Counted from the stretch's first letter, positions 19,167 through 26,946 are shown. The stretch: 46,535 bases of DNA from Deltaproteobacteria bacterium (GCA_005879315.1 VBLC01000062.1:1-46535); one strand, 5' to 3'. A program made the numbers and translations. The notes: a model not told the origin generated them from the letters alone.

Positions 19167-19439
19167 TCAGGCTGACCGCAGCACCGGCACCGCGGCGATC
19201 TCGTAGGCCGCGGCGGAATGGCCGAGCCGGCTGCGCAGCGCCTCCAGCACGTCCTTCTTCACCGAGGCGCCGATCACCAGGTCGCCGTCGCCCCTCCGGT
19301 AGAGGAGGAATACCTCCGCCGCCGCGTCCTGCTCCACCGCGACGCGCACCTTGATGCCGCTGCGCGGGGCCCGCGGCCGCGCCGAGACGGGGCGCCTCGA
19401 TCCGCGGCCTCCCTCGAAAAGCACGTACAGGTTCCTCAT
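19167..19439 (-). CDS. hypothetical 90-residue protein
   Basis: The frame starts at ATG 19439 and ends 6 bp from the GlsB-like gene's stop. It has a basic low-complexity stretch (residues 12-28) followed by a plausible alpha/beta segment ('VFLLYRRGDGDLVIGASV', 'VLEALRSRLGHSAAAYEI'). No family is recognised. There is no clear ribosome binding site. It is kept because it fills the gap neatly and nothing overlaps it. Confidence 0.45.
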   Translation of the reverse strand: MRNLYVLFEGGRGSRRPVSARPRAPRSGIKVRVAVEQDAAAEVFLLYRRGDGDLVIGASVKKDVLEALRSRLGHSAAAYEIAAVPVLRSA

Positions 19440-19533
19440 CCTGGACCGTTGCCTATGACAAGACTCTGCCCCAGCGAAAGGGACAACTGGCGGTCGGTCA
19501 GCCGACCGATTGCGCGTCGCTCCCCGTGGCGAA

Positions 19534-19553
19534 ATAGTTTGACCTCAAACTAT
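19534..19553. promoter_or_regulatory. perfect 20 bp palindrome, operator-like
   Basis: ATAGTTTGA, CC, TCAAACTAT: two 9-base arms pair exactly around a 2-base centre. It is AT-rich in an otherwise GC-rich region. It lies in the divergent gap between the 19439 gene and pal (start 19642). The shape matches operators of dimeric winged-helix repressors such as MarR-family proteins, but no such regulator is in the window. Confidence 0.6.
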
Positions 19554-19641
19554 CTGGCGCCGTACTCTCCGGGCCGCCGCATCCGGAAGCGCGGGCATAG
19601 GGAAGCGGCGTCGGTTGTTCAGAACCCCGGAGGCTCACCAG

Positions 19642-20181
19642 ATGAAGATCATGCACAACGTTTCGGGACATCTCTTCACCATCGCGCTGGCGGCCGGCAT
19701 CGCCGCTTGCAGCCATGCGCAGCCCAAGGCTGACGGCAGCGGCCAGCAAACGCAGCCGCAAGCCCAGGCCACCGAGGCCGGCAAGAACGTCACGCCGGAG
19801 GCGTACCACGCGCAAGGCCAGGCGGATCTCGACAAGGCGCTCGAGGAATTGCGCGCGGTCAGCGTCTTCTTCGAGTTCGACTCGGCGACGCTCACCACCG
19901 ACGCCAAGGAGAAGCTCTCGGCGGTCGGCGACGTGCTCGTCAAGCATCAAGAGCTGAAGGTACGGATCGAGGGCAACTGCGACGAGCGCGGCTCGGAGCA
20001 GTACAACCTCGCCCTCGGCCAGCGGCGCGCGGATGCCGCCAAGAAGTACCTCGACAACCTGGGCGTGAAGAGGCAGCAGATCACCGCCATCAGCTTCGGC
20101 GCGGAGCGGCCCAAGGCCACCGGCCACGACGAAGAGGCCTGGCGGCAGAACCGGCGCGACGACTTCAACGCGCAGAAGTAA
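19642..20181 (+). CDS. pal: peptidoglycan-associated lipoprotein Pal (OmpA-like C-terminal domain)
   Basis: The 179-residue precursor starts at ATG 19642, eight bases after GGAGG. It has a lipoprotein signal with lipobox IAAC (Cys 24), a Gln- and Ala-rich linker and an OmpA-like domain ('VFFEFDSATLTTDAKEKL', 'NCDERGSEQYNLALGQRRA'). The Asp and Arg of that last motif bind meso-diaminopimelate in peptidoglycan, so the protein tethers the outer membrane to the wall. No tol genes are nearby, so a stand-alone Pal/OmpA lipoprotein is equally possible. Its 3' end overlaps the convergent IMPase gene by 17 bp. Confidence 0.88.
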   Translation: MKIMHNVSGHLFTIALAAGIAACSHAQPKADGSGQQTQPQAQATEAGKNVTPEAYHAQGQADLDKALEELRAVSVFFEFDSATLTTDAKEKLSAVGDVLVKHQELKVRIEGNCDERGSEQYNLALGQRRADAAKKYLDNLGVKRQQITAISFGAERPKATGHDEEAWRQNRRDDFNAQK

Positions 20182-20962
20182 GCGCGCGCTTCGTCGCTCC
20201 GAGCACTTCCAGCATCGCCGGATGAATTCCGCGGCCGGCGGCGACGATCTCGCCGCCGGCCAGCGTCATCGGGCCGCCATCGAAGCGCGTCACCGCGCCC
20301 CCCGCTTCTTCCACGAACAGCGCGCCGGCGGCGATGTCCCAGGGCTTGAGGCCCAGCTCCCAGAATCCGTCGAGGCGGCCGGCAGCGACATAGGCGAGAT
20401 CGAGCGCCGCGCTGCCCAGCCGGCGTGTGCCGCGCGCCAGCTCGGTGAAGCGGGCGAAGGCGGCGAGCATCCAGGGCATCTTGTCGCGGTCGCCATAGGG
20501 AAATCCTGTGCAGACGACCGCGTCCTCGAGCCGCGAGGCGGCCGAGACGCGCAGCCGCTTCTCGCCGAGAAAGGCGCCTTCTCCGCGGACCGCGCGGAAG
20601 ACTTCGCCGCGGAGCGGATCGACGGTGCAGCCCGCGACGACTACCCCGCGAGCTTCGGCGCCGACGGTACAGGAGAAGATGGGGATGCCGTGGGCGTAGT
20701 TGGTGGTGCCGTCGAGCGGATCGACGAGAAAGCGCGTGTCGCCCTTGCCGTGCTCGCCGCTCTCTTCGGCCAGCACCTTCACTCCCGGCGCGCGCTCGGA
20801 GAGGACGGCGAGCACCGCTTCTTCCGCGGTGCGGTCGGCATCGGTGACGAGATCGATGCGGCCCTTCAGATGGATGTCACGCGGACGTGCGTAGAGATCG
20901 CGCAGCACCTCCGCGCCTCGCTCCGCCGCGGCGAGGCAGATGCCGGCGAGCTCCCGGCTCAT
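20165..20962 (-). CDS. inositol-monophosphatase-family phosphatase
   Basis: The 265-residue product carries the metal-binding signatures of the family: 'LAEESGE' (Glu ligand), 'LVDPLDGTTNYAHG' and the C-terminal 'LKPWDIAAGALFVEEAGG'. Members dephosphorylate inositol phosphate, fructose-1,6-bisphosphate, PAP or related sugars; the substrate is open. ATG 20962 overlaps the Mpl stop by 4 bp, making it the third gene of the LdcA-Mpl operon, so a role in cell-wall sugar metabolism is possible but unproven. Confidence 0.9.
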   Translation of the reverse strand: MSRELAGICLAAAERGAEVLRDLYARPRDIHLKGRIDLVTDADRTAEEAVLAVLSERAPGVKVLAEESGEHGKGDTRFLVDPLDGTTNYAHGIPIFSCTVGAEARGVVVAGCTVDPLRGEVFRAVRGEGAFLGEKRLRVSAASRLEDAVVCTGFPYGDRDKMPWMLAAFARFTELARGTRRLGSAALDLAYVAAGRLDGFWELGLKPWDIAAGALFVEEAGGAVTRFDGGPMTLAGGEIVAAGRGIHPAMLEVLGATKRALTSAR

Positions 20963-22359
20963 CGGCGCGCTTCCAGCGCCTTGAGCAGCTTGTCGTGGAG
21001 GCCGCCGAAGGATCCGTTGGACATCGCGAGCACGACATCGCCCGTCTTCGCTTCGCGAGCGAGCGCAGCGACGATGGCATCGGGCGACTCCATCCAGCGC
21101 GCAGGAGTGCCAGCGGCGGCGATGTCCTGCACCATCTGGCGCGCATCGACCCGCTCGTTCTCGGGAACCTTCGCGATGGCGGTCGGCTGACTGATGATCG
21201 CCTCGGCTGCTCCCGCAAACGCGTGCGCGTATTCCTCCTGGTGGATCTTGCGCATCGCTGTATTGCTGCGCGGCTCGAAGACGGCGAGAAGGCGCCGACC
21301 GGGATACTGCGCTTTCACCGCCGCGATGGTCTCGCGCACCGCAGTCGGGTGATGGGCGAAGTCGTCGATCACCGCGATGCCGCCCACTTCCCCGCGCAGT
21401 TCCTGCCGCCGCCGGACGCCGCGGAAGCTGCGGAAGCCGTCCGCGATCTCGTCAGGCTTGAGCCCGAGCGCGCGGCAGGCGGCGTAGACCCCGAGCGCGT
21501 TCTCGACATTGTGTCGGCCGGCGGCGGGGAGTGCGACGCGGATCTCGGGCCGGCCGCGGAACTGGATCTCGAAAGAAGCGCCGGCGGGGCCCAGCGTGAT
21601 CCATTCGGCGCGCCAGTCCGCATCAACCGCGGCGCTGTAGCTCTCGATTTTGCATTTCGCAAACCCGGCGAGCCTCTTCCAGTTCTGGAAACTGCTGCAC
21701 GCCGCGAGGTAGCCATCGGCGGGCAAGAGGGCCATGAACTTCTCGAAGGCGCTCTCGTAATGCGCGGTGTCGCGATAGATGTCGGCGTGGTCGAACTCCG
21801 CGCCGGTGAAGACTGCGGTGCGCGGTCGATAATGGAGAAACTTGGGTCCCTTATCGAAATAGGCGGTGTCGTATTCGTCGCCCTCGATGACAAAATGATC
21901 TCCTTTGCCGAGCCGGAAGCCTTCGTTGAAGTTGAGCGGCACGCCGCCGACCAGAAGCGATGGATCGCGCCCCGCGTGATGCAGGACCTGGGCGAGAAGG
22001 CTGGTGGTGGTGGTCTTGCCGTGCGTGCCGGCGACTACAACGGAGTGGCGCGTCTGGAGGAAGAGCTCTTCGAGCGCCTCGGGAAAGCTCATCTGTGGAA
22101 TGCCGCGGCGCCGCACCGCCTTGGCCTCTACGTTTTCGGCGCGGATGACGTTGCCGACGACCGCGAGATCGATGTCCGCCCTTTTCAAGTTGTCGGCCGA
22201 ATACGGCGTATAGACCTGGATTCCCCACTCCTTGAGCTTGTCGCTCATCGGCGGGTAGACGTTCTCGTCGGAGCCGGCGACCTCGTGCCCGGCCGCGCGC
22301 AAGAGGCCGGCGAAGGAACCCATTCCGGTGCCAGCGATGCCGAGCAGGTAGATGCGCAT
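20959..22359 (-). CDS. mpl: Mpl, UDP-MurNAc:L-alanyl-gamma-D-glutamyl-meso-DAP ligase
   Basis: Mpl attaches recycled murein tripeptide directly to UDP-MurNAc, bypassing the stepwise MurC-D-E route. The 466-residue product has the Mur-ligase N-terminal Rossmann fold ('MRIYLLGIAGTGMGSFAGLL'), ATP-binding loop 'GTHGKTTTTS' (111-120), and 'VIDDFAHHPTAV', 'AVFEPRSNT' in the later domains. 'IEGDEYDTAYFDK' and the overall match to Mpl rather than MurC support the specific call. ATG 22359 was chosen; a GTG at 22383 overlapping the LdcA stop is an alternative. The gene lies between ldcA and the IMPase, with overlaps or near-overlaps on both sides. Confidence 0.93.
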   Translation of the reverse strand: MRIYLLGIAGTGMGSFAGLLRAAGHEVAGSDENVYPPMSDKLKEWGIQVYTPYSADNLKRADIDLAVVGNVIRAENVEAKAVRRRGIPQMSFPEALEELFLQTRHSVVVAGTHGKTTTTSLLAQVLHHAGRDPSLLVGGVPLNFNEGFRLGKGDHFVIEGDEYDTAYFDKGPKFLHYRPRTAVFTGAEFDHADIYRDTAHYESAFEKFMALLPADGYLAACSSFQNWKRLAGFAKCKIESYSAAVDADWRAEWITLGPAGASFEIQFRGRPEIRVALPAAGRHNVENALGVYAACRALGLKPDEIADGFRSFRGVRRRQELRGEVGGIAVIDDFAHHPTAVRETIAAVKAQYPGRRLLAVFEPRSNTAMRKIHQEEYAHAFAGAAEAIISQPTAIAKVPENERVDARQMVQDIAAAGTPARWMESPDAIVAALAREAKTGDVVLAMSNGSFGGLHDKLLKALEARR

Positions 22360-22379
22360 CGACTTCGGCAGGGTAGCGC

Positions 22380-23255
22380 TCACGAAGTAGGCGAGTCGAG
22401 CGGCACCAGCCTGCCGGCATCGGCGTCGAACGCGTGCGGCAGGCCGAGCGCGACGGGCTGGTTGCGGCCGGCGTGGCCGAAAGGCGCGCCGAAGGCGATC
22501 GGCACGCCGAGAAGGAGGAGCCGCTCGGCGACCACGGCGTCGCGCCCCGACGGATCCTCGCCTTCGCCGACCAGATCGCCAACGACGAAGCCCTTCGCGC
22601 CCTCGAGCGCGCCGCTCAAGAGAAGCTGCGTGAGCAGGCGATCGAGCCGATAGGGCGGCTCGTTGAGGTCCTCGAGCAGCACGATGCTTCCGGCGAATCG
22701 CGGCTGCAGCGCCGTGCCGCAGAGCGAAGCGAGGCTGGCGAGATTTCCTCCAGCGAGCACCGCCTCGACGCGGCCGCCGCGAGCCGTCCTCGGCCGCCAT
22801 TCGATCGCGCCCGGGTCGCCGCCCATCAAGAGCCGCCGCAACCGTTCGACTTCGGCCGCGTCTTCGCCGAGCTGCGTGCACATCGGTCCGTGGATCGACG
22901 GCACGCCGGCGCGCCGCCAGATCTCGTGCAGGACCGTCGCATCGCTGTAACCGATGACGGTCTTGACCGGCACCTCACGCAGCTCGGTGGCGAAGCGCAA
23001 CAAGCCGTAGCCGCCGCGCGCGAGAATGAGCGCTTTGGCGTCCGACCGCAGCGCCTTCTCCAGCTCCGCTCTACGCTCTGCGTCTCCTCCCGCGAGGTGG
23101 CCCTGCTTCTCGAAGATGCGCTCGCTGTAGCGGGGCACGAGACCGATCTCGCGCAGCGCCCGCACGCCGCGCTCGAACCGCTCGCGATCGAAGGAGCTCG
23201 AAGGTGCGACCACGTCGATCGGGTCGCCCGGAAGCAGCCGCGCCGGCTTGCGCAC
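22380..23255 (-). CDS. ldcA: LD-carboxypeptidase (peptidase family S66, LdcA)
   Basis: LdcA removes the terminal D-Ala from recycled murein tetrapeptide, producing the tripeptide that Mpl ligates. The 291-residue product shows the S66 pattern: 'GDPIDVVAPSS', nucleophile Ser104 in 'IGYSDAT', Glu in 'VLLEDLNEPPYR' and His in 'FGAPFGHAGRNQP'. Start GTG 23255 is the first in frame. It has no signal peptide, so it is cytoplasmic. It is the first gene of a three-gene peptidoglycan-recycling operon (ldcA-mpl-IMPase), an arrangement that directly matches consecutive steps. Confidence 0.92.
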   Translation of the reverse strand: MRKPARLLPGDPIDVVAPSSSFDRERFERGVRALREIGLVPRYSERIFEKQGHLAGGDAERRAELEKALRSDAKALILARGGYGLLRFATELREVPVKTVIGYSDATVLHEIWRRAGVPSIHGPMCTQLGEDAAEVERLRRLLMGGDPGAIEWRPRTARGGRVEAVLAGGNLASLASLCGTALQPRFAGSIVLLEDLNEPPYRLDRLLTQLLLSGALEGAKGFVVGDLVGEGEDPSGRDAVVAERLLLLGVPIAFGAPFGHAGRNQPVALGLPHAFDADAGRLVPLDSPTS

Positions 23256-23322
23256 GCTTGCAGTGTAACCTTGACAAGCCGGTTGGGGCGCGTCTAAAAA
23301 CGCCGCCTTTCGCCGGCCTTGT

Positions 23323-23398
23323 TCCCCGATAGCTCAGCTGGCAGAGCAACGGACTGTTAATCCGTGGGTCGCTGGTTCGAACCCAGCTCGGGGAGCCA
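23323..23398 (+). tRNA. tRNA-Asn (anticodon GTT), CCA encoded
   Basis: A full cloverleaf is visible: acceptor TCCCCGA (23323-23329) pairs with TCGGGGA (23388-23394), D-arm 'GCTCAGCTGGCAGAGC', anticodon stem ACGGA/TCCGT with loop CTGTTAA (anticodon 23356-23358), and T-arm with GTTCGAA. Discriminator G is at 23395 and CCA at 23396-23398. It borders the accessory-looking stretch to its right. Confidence 0.97.
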
Positions 23399-23507
23399 TT
23401 CTTCTGGCGCGCTGGAACATCCGCCCGGATTGCTTGACACAGCCCCATTCGCCGACGAGTCGCTGGGCCTTGCTGTTCCCCGCTGATCCGCTTCCGCGTG
23501 CCCGAAG

Positions 23508-23636
23508 GCGGGGCTCACCATCTGGGCGGAGGTCGATCCGGCGATCGATCTGCACGCGTGGGTGGCGGCGGCGGCGCAGGACCACGGCCTGCGTCGCGCG
23601 CCGCCGCTGAAGTCCTCTTCTGTTTTGCGGAAATGA
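23508..23636 (+). pseudogene. fragment of a MocR/GntR-type aminotransferase-domain protein
   Basis: One frame reads through 'AGLTIWAEVDPAIDLHAWV' and 'AAAAQDHGL' before stop 23634-23636. This matches the C-terminal part of MocR-family regulators (pattern 'GGLALWxxVDPxIDxxAWxxxAxxxGV'). A stop codon (TGA at 23484) lies upstream in the same frame and no N-terminal winged helix or PLP Lys region is present, so only a remnant survives. The rest of 23399-23685 holds no gene. Confidence 0.45.
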
Positions 23637-23685
23637 GATATTTGCATGTGCGGGTTCGGGGCTCGGCTGCGAGGAGTACGCTGCC

Positions 23686-24507
23686 ATGATTTTCTGGCCA
23701 CTGGCCCTCGGCTTGTCCGTCTTCGTCATCGGGATTTGGGTCTATCGGCGCGACCTGCGATTGATCGCGATTGCGCCGGTCTTCATCGCTGCCCCGCTGG
23801 CGGCGTTCGCCGGGGAGCACTTCACGATCGCGGGGAGCATCGCGGAACTGGTTCCGGAATGGATGCCGGCGCGTCTGTTCATCGCGTACTTCGTCGGGGT
23901 CGCCGAGCTGGCGGCCGCGGTGAGCCTCGTCGCCAGACGAAGCATGCGGTGGTCGACACTCTTTCTCGCGATCATGTTCGGGCTCTTCGTGCTGCTGATG
24001 GATCTGCCGGCCGCGATCGGGAATCCGGGGCATCGCATGTTCTGGATCCTGGCAGTCCGCCAGACCACCTTTGCGATGGGAGCTTTGGCGCTCTTCAGCA
24101 TTGAGGTGCGGTCCGATCGCCTGGCTGCGATCTCCCGGTGGTGGATGGGAATAGCGATCATCTATTACGGCTTCGATCACCTTCTCCATCCCGCGCTTTC
24201 GCCCGGCGTGCCCAACACCAAGCTCACCGCGTCGTGGGTCCCGCTGCCGCAGCTCGCTTCCTATCTCGCTGGAATCCTTCTAATCGCATCTGGCGCCGGA
24301 ATGCTCGTCCGAAAATATGCCAGCTCCGCCGCAACGTTCGCCGGCGCGCTGATGCTGCTGCTCACAGTCGTGCTCTACGTCCCCGAATTCTTCCTGGCGA
24401 GCACCGACTCCCAGCGCCTGGCCGCGATCAACTTCACTTTCGACACTCTGCTTTTTTCCGGCACACTCCTTGCCGCCGCCCTCGCGAACCCCACGGCGTC
24501 CCTCTAG
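23686..24507 (+). CDS. multi-pass membrane protein of unknown function
   Basis: The 273-residue product has about seven to eight hydrophobic helices, with short polar loops and a conserved-looking 'GFDHLLHP' segment. It recalls DoxX-like and other small quinone-linked membrane families, but no catalytic motif could be assigned. ATG 23686 follows GAGGAG. It stands between the MocR remnant and the SRPBCC remnant, in the accessory-looking stretch after tRNA-Asn, and has no obvious operon partner. Confidence 0.7.
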   Translation: MIFWPLALGLSVFVIGIWVYRRDLRLIAIAPVFIAAPLAAFAGEHFTIAGSIAELVPEWMPARLFIAYFVGVAELAAAVSLVARRSMRWSTLFLAIMFGLFVLLMDLPAAIGNPGHRMFWILAVRQTTFAMGALALFSIEVRSDRLAAISRWWMGIAIIYYGFDHLLHPALSPGVPNTKLTASWVPLPQLASYLAGILLIASGAGMLVRKYASSAATFAGALMLLLTVVLYVPEFFLASTDSQRLAAINFTFDTLLFSGTLLAAALANPTASL

Positions 24508-24534
24508 GGCGTCGATGGGTTCGAACCTGCCCGA

Positions 24535-24675
24535 CTACGTCGTCTCGACCCGAGTCTTGAGCGCAGCGGCGAAGCTGTCGACTTCCGGCTGGCGGTCGCC
24601 CACCGACTTGAGGATCATCGGCGACAACAATCCACTCATCCGCAGGTGCAGCCGGAATCGGGTGCCCTCCGCGAC
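24535..24675 (-). pseudogene. C-terminal remnant of an SRPBCC-fold protein
   Basis: Read on the minus strand, one frame gives 'GTRFRLHLRMSGLLSPMI', then 'LKSVGDRQPEVDSFAAALK' and a stop at 24535-24537. This is typical of the last strand and long helix of SRPBCC/polyketide-cyclase-like proteins. The reading frame has no start of its own; going upstream it enters the 3' end of the CMD-like gene (24680-25327) in another frame. A deletion joining the two is the simplest explanation. Confidence 0.45.
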
Positions 24676-24679
24676 CGAG

Positions 24680-25327
24680 TCAAGGTTCCCCGGGCTTGAA
24701 CGGTGGCTCCTTGCCGGCAGGGACGCTCTCCTCGGCCATCGCCAGGAGCATGGCCACGGCCACGTAGGTACCGGTCACCGCGGTCAGATCCACCACTTGC
24801 TGCTCGCCGAGGATCTGCCTGGCGCGCGCAAAGGTTTCGTCGGAGACCTGATGCTTGGTGGAGAGCTCCGTCACGAAATCGTATACCGCCGCCTCGTCCG
24901 GCTTCATGCTCGCCGGGCGCTTCTGCGCCTTGAGATCGGCGACGATCTCCGGGGAGAGCCCCGCCTTGATCGCGAGGGGCGCGTGCGCGTACCACTCGAC
25001 CTGGGAACGCCAGAGCCGCCCGGTGAGAAGGATCGCCATCTCGTTCAGGCGCAATGGGAGCGAGGAATTCCAGCGCAGGTAGTAGAGCAGGTCGAACATT
25101 CGCTGCCCCAGCACCGGGCTGCGCAGCAGCGGATTGTACGGCCCACCGAGCCCGACGCTCGAAACCTTGAGGATCTGCTCACCCAGAGGCTTCTGATAGA
25201 CGTTCAGTTGATCGTAGGTCAGCGGTGCGAACCGTGGCGCCCTCGCCGATGGCGACTCATCAGCCGCCCAGGCGCCGAACGCAGCGAACACCAAGCCCAC
25301 CGCCATGCCAGTGCGCACGTTTCTCAT
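24680..25327 (-). CDS. secreted AhpD/carboxymuconolactone-decarboxylase-like protein
   Basis: The 215-residue product begins with a signal peptide (cleavage near Ala-Trp-Ala-Ala), so it is exported. The rest is helical and matches the CMD/AhpD-like fold ('LPLRLNEMAILLTGRLWRSQ', 'VEWYAHAPLAIKAGLS', 'VVDLTAVTGTYVAVAML'). The redox CXXC pair of AhpD is absent, so peroxidase activity is unlikely; a lyase or other role is possible. ATG 25327 is preceded by GGAGG on the minus strand. Its 3' end abuts the SRPBCC remnant. Confidence 0.75.
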   Translation of the reverse strand: MRNVRTGMAVGLVFAAFGAWAADESPSARAPRFAPLTYDQLNVYQKPLGEQILKVSSVGLGGPYNPLLRSPVLGQRMFDLLYYLRWNSSLPLRLNEMAILLTGRLWRSQVEWYAHAPLAIKAGLSPEIVADLKAQKRPASMKPDEAAVYDFVTELSTKHQVSDETFARARQILGEQQVVDLTAVTGTYVAVAMLLAMAEESVPAGKEPPFKPGEP

Positions 25328-25447
25328 CGATCTCCTCCCCGGCAGGACCCCATCTTGTCCAGCGTATCCTTTCTTGCGCCGTACCGGATCGGACGCCGCG
25401 GGCCAGCTGCGATAGGCTCTGCGGCGGCTGTCACTCGAGGAGGTCTC

Positions 25448-25690
25448 ATGATCCGGATCGCGTTGGCCGCGTTTGTTTTCGCCGCAGCCGGTGAAGGTGC
25501 CGGCGTTGCGCTCGCGCACTCCACGGGCCACGAGTCGCGCACCGCGGCGGAATGCGAGAAGCTTCCTGGCACCGCGAAGAAGGGCGAGCGCGCCGGCTGC
25601 CTGCGGTGCGTGGCGCGCAAGGCCAAGCACCACTGGCACCCCGACTATGCGCCGGGCAAGCGCTGCCGACCCGACAACGACAAACCATGA
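25448..25690 (+). CDS. small secreted cysteine-containing protein
   Basis: This 80-residue precursor has a signal peptide (cleavage likely near Ala-Leu-Ala-His) and a basic mature part with four Cys (one single, a CXXC as 'CLRC', one near the end) and several His. These could form disulfides or bind metal. No family is recognised. ATG 25448 follows GAGGAGG. The stop overlaps the ATG of the next gene (25687-25690), so the two are co-translated. Confidence 0.65.
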   Translation: MIRIALAAFVFAAAGEGAGVALAHSTGHESRTAAECEKLPGTAKKGERAGCLRCVARKAKHHWHPDYAPGKRCRPDNDKP

Positions 25691-26004
25691 TCGCGCGTCA
25701 TTGGCGCGGTTGGACGAAAGCCGAAAACGCGGACGCCTATGAGAGCTTGCTCAAGAACAAGGTTCTTCCAGGACTGAAAGCCATAGACGGCTATCGTGGC
25801 GGATACGTCCTCCGCAGCGACGAGGCCGACGAGTCGGAATTCGTCGTCGTGAATCTATTCGAGTCGCTCGATTCGGTTCGTCGATTTGCCGGCGCGGATT
25901 ACGCCGTTCCAGTGTTTGAGCCAGAAGCAAGGCAGCTTTTGTCCAAGGTTGAGCCGATCGCGAGGCACTACGAAGTTCGAGCCAGCACCGTCCAGGTTCC
26001 TTGA
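25687..26004 (+). CDS. antibiotic-biosynthesis-monooxygenase-like (ABM, dimeric alpha-beta barrel) protein
   Basis: The 105-residue cytoplasmic product has the small ferredoxin-like ABM fold pattern: 'MIARHWRGWTKAENADAYE', 'LKAIDGYRGGYVLR', 'FVVVNLFESLDSVRRFAG'. Such proteins act as quinone or polyketide-type monooxygenases or as haem-degrading or stress proteins. ATG 25687 overlaps the preceding stop. It is convergent with the GH114 gene, with one base between. Confidence 0.75.
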   Translation: MIARHWRGWTKAENADAYESLLKNKVLPGLKAIDGYRGGYVLRSDEADESEFVVVNLFESLDSVRRFAGADYAVPVFEPEARQLLSKVEPIARHYEVRASTVQVP

Positions 26005-26005
26005 A

Positions 26006-26899
26006 TTACCTGCAGGGCGTCCAGGGACCGTCATACAGAGCCAGGTCCTTGAGGATCGATCCGAACCCCCACGCGTCCGCCTGTGCGCACTGGAGCGAGC
26101 TGTACTCGACGTTGAAGACCGCCTTGCCGGACGCGGTCCAATCGGACAACCCAGGCGGCGGGTAATCGCATTCGCTGTAGCGGAAGCATTCCTCGTTGAT
26201 CGCGAAGTCGAAGTAGGGCTTCAGCGCGGAGACTTGATCCATGTCGTTCTTGAGCGCGACGGAGAGTCCGTTCTGATGCGCCAGGTTGGCGAGGTAAGCG
26301 TTGAATTGCAGTTGGTCATCCGCGGTGAGCGGAAAGCCGGTGACGTTCTGGTAGCCGTCGACATTGTCCCACTCGATGGCATCGAAGCCCCCCAGCTGGC
26401 ACTTCTGCGCGCGCGCGGAGAGGATCGGCCCCAAGACGTCGAGACGGCGGATGTCCACCCAGAGCTCGCCCGGCCATCCATTCGGGTTTCCCAGAACATC
26501 GCTCGGGTAGTCGCTTGCGTCGGGGCGCCAGTCCTCCCAGGTGCCCGCGTCCAGGTAGCAGATCGCGCGCGCCCCATTGGCGTGAATTGCGGTCACCGCG
26601 CTGCTGTTCACGACGTCGTTGCGACCGTTGACGCCGGCACCGACGTAGAGGTCGATGTCGAAGACGTCGGGTGCGACCGCCGCGCCCCCTTCGGCGGGAA
26701 CAGCGGTGATGTTGACATTGATGCCGCCCGTCGACGCGTAATCGGAGACGCCCTGCAGCTGGTATTGCCAGCGCGCTCCAACCGGCGGCTGCCAGCAGAG
26801 AATGCAGATGGGCGGCAACAACTGCGCGATTGCCGCGCGCGCGGCCGCGAATACGAAGACGGAAGCTGCGCAGATGAGGCCGAGTCGCCGTACGTTCAT
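26006..26899 (-). CDS. GH114-family secreted glycosidase (endo-alpha-1,4-polygalactosaminidase-type)
   Basis: The 297-residue precursor starts at ATG 26899 with GGAGG upstream; the in-frame start at 26917 is less likely. A signal peptide precedes a GH114-type TIM-barrel domain. Visible family features are 'ARAICYLDAGTWEDWRPDA', 'EWDNVDGYQN' (catalytic-type Asp), 'KNDMDQV' and 'INEECFRYSEC' (catalytic-type Glu). Family members hydrolyse alpha-1,4-linked polygalactosamine. The identity of the polymer here is unknown. The minus-strand gene is 254 bp from the PilZ gene and about 826 bp from the second GH114 gene. Confidence 0.85.
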   Translation of the reverse strand: MNVRRLGLICAASVFVFAAARAAIAQLLPPICILCWQPPVGARWQYQLQGVSDYASTGGINVNITAVPAEGGAAVAPDVFDIDLYVGAGVNGRNDVVNSSAVTAIHANGARAICYLDAGTWEDWRPDASDYPSDVLGNPNGWPGELWVDIRRLDVLGPILSARAQKCQLGGFDAIEWDNVDGYQNVTGFPLTADDQLQFNAYLANLAHQNGLSVALKNDMDQVSALKPYFDFAINEECFRYSECDYPPPGLSDWTASGKAVFNVEYSSLQCAQADAWGFGSILKDLALYDGPWTPCR

Positions 26900-26917
26900 G
26901 GATGAGCCTCCAACCAA

Positions 26918-26946
26918 GGTGTGAGCGGGTCACCAGGGTGTGAGCG
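26918..26946. promoter_or_regulatory. direct repeat GGTGTGAGCG x2, possible operator upstream of the GH114 gene
   Basis: Identical 10-base copies at 26918-26927 and 26937-26946, starting 19 bp apart (nearly two helical turns), lie immediately upstream of the ribosome binding site of the minus-strand GH114 gene. They could bind an activator or repressor, or act in the leader RNA. Confidence 0.4.

Noticed and set aside
20959-22881. N-terminal extension of Mpl to 640 residues
   Set aside because: The extension overlaps ldcA in another frame; the Mur-ligase domain begins at ATG 22359.
23071-23448. minus-strand frame reading through the tRNA-Asn
   Set aside because: The apparent peptide (with WVRTSDPRINS-like text) is the usual antisense translation of a tRNA, not a protein.
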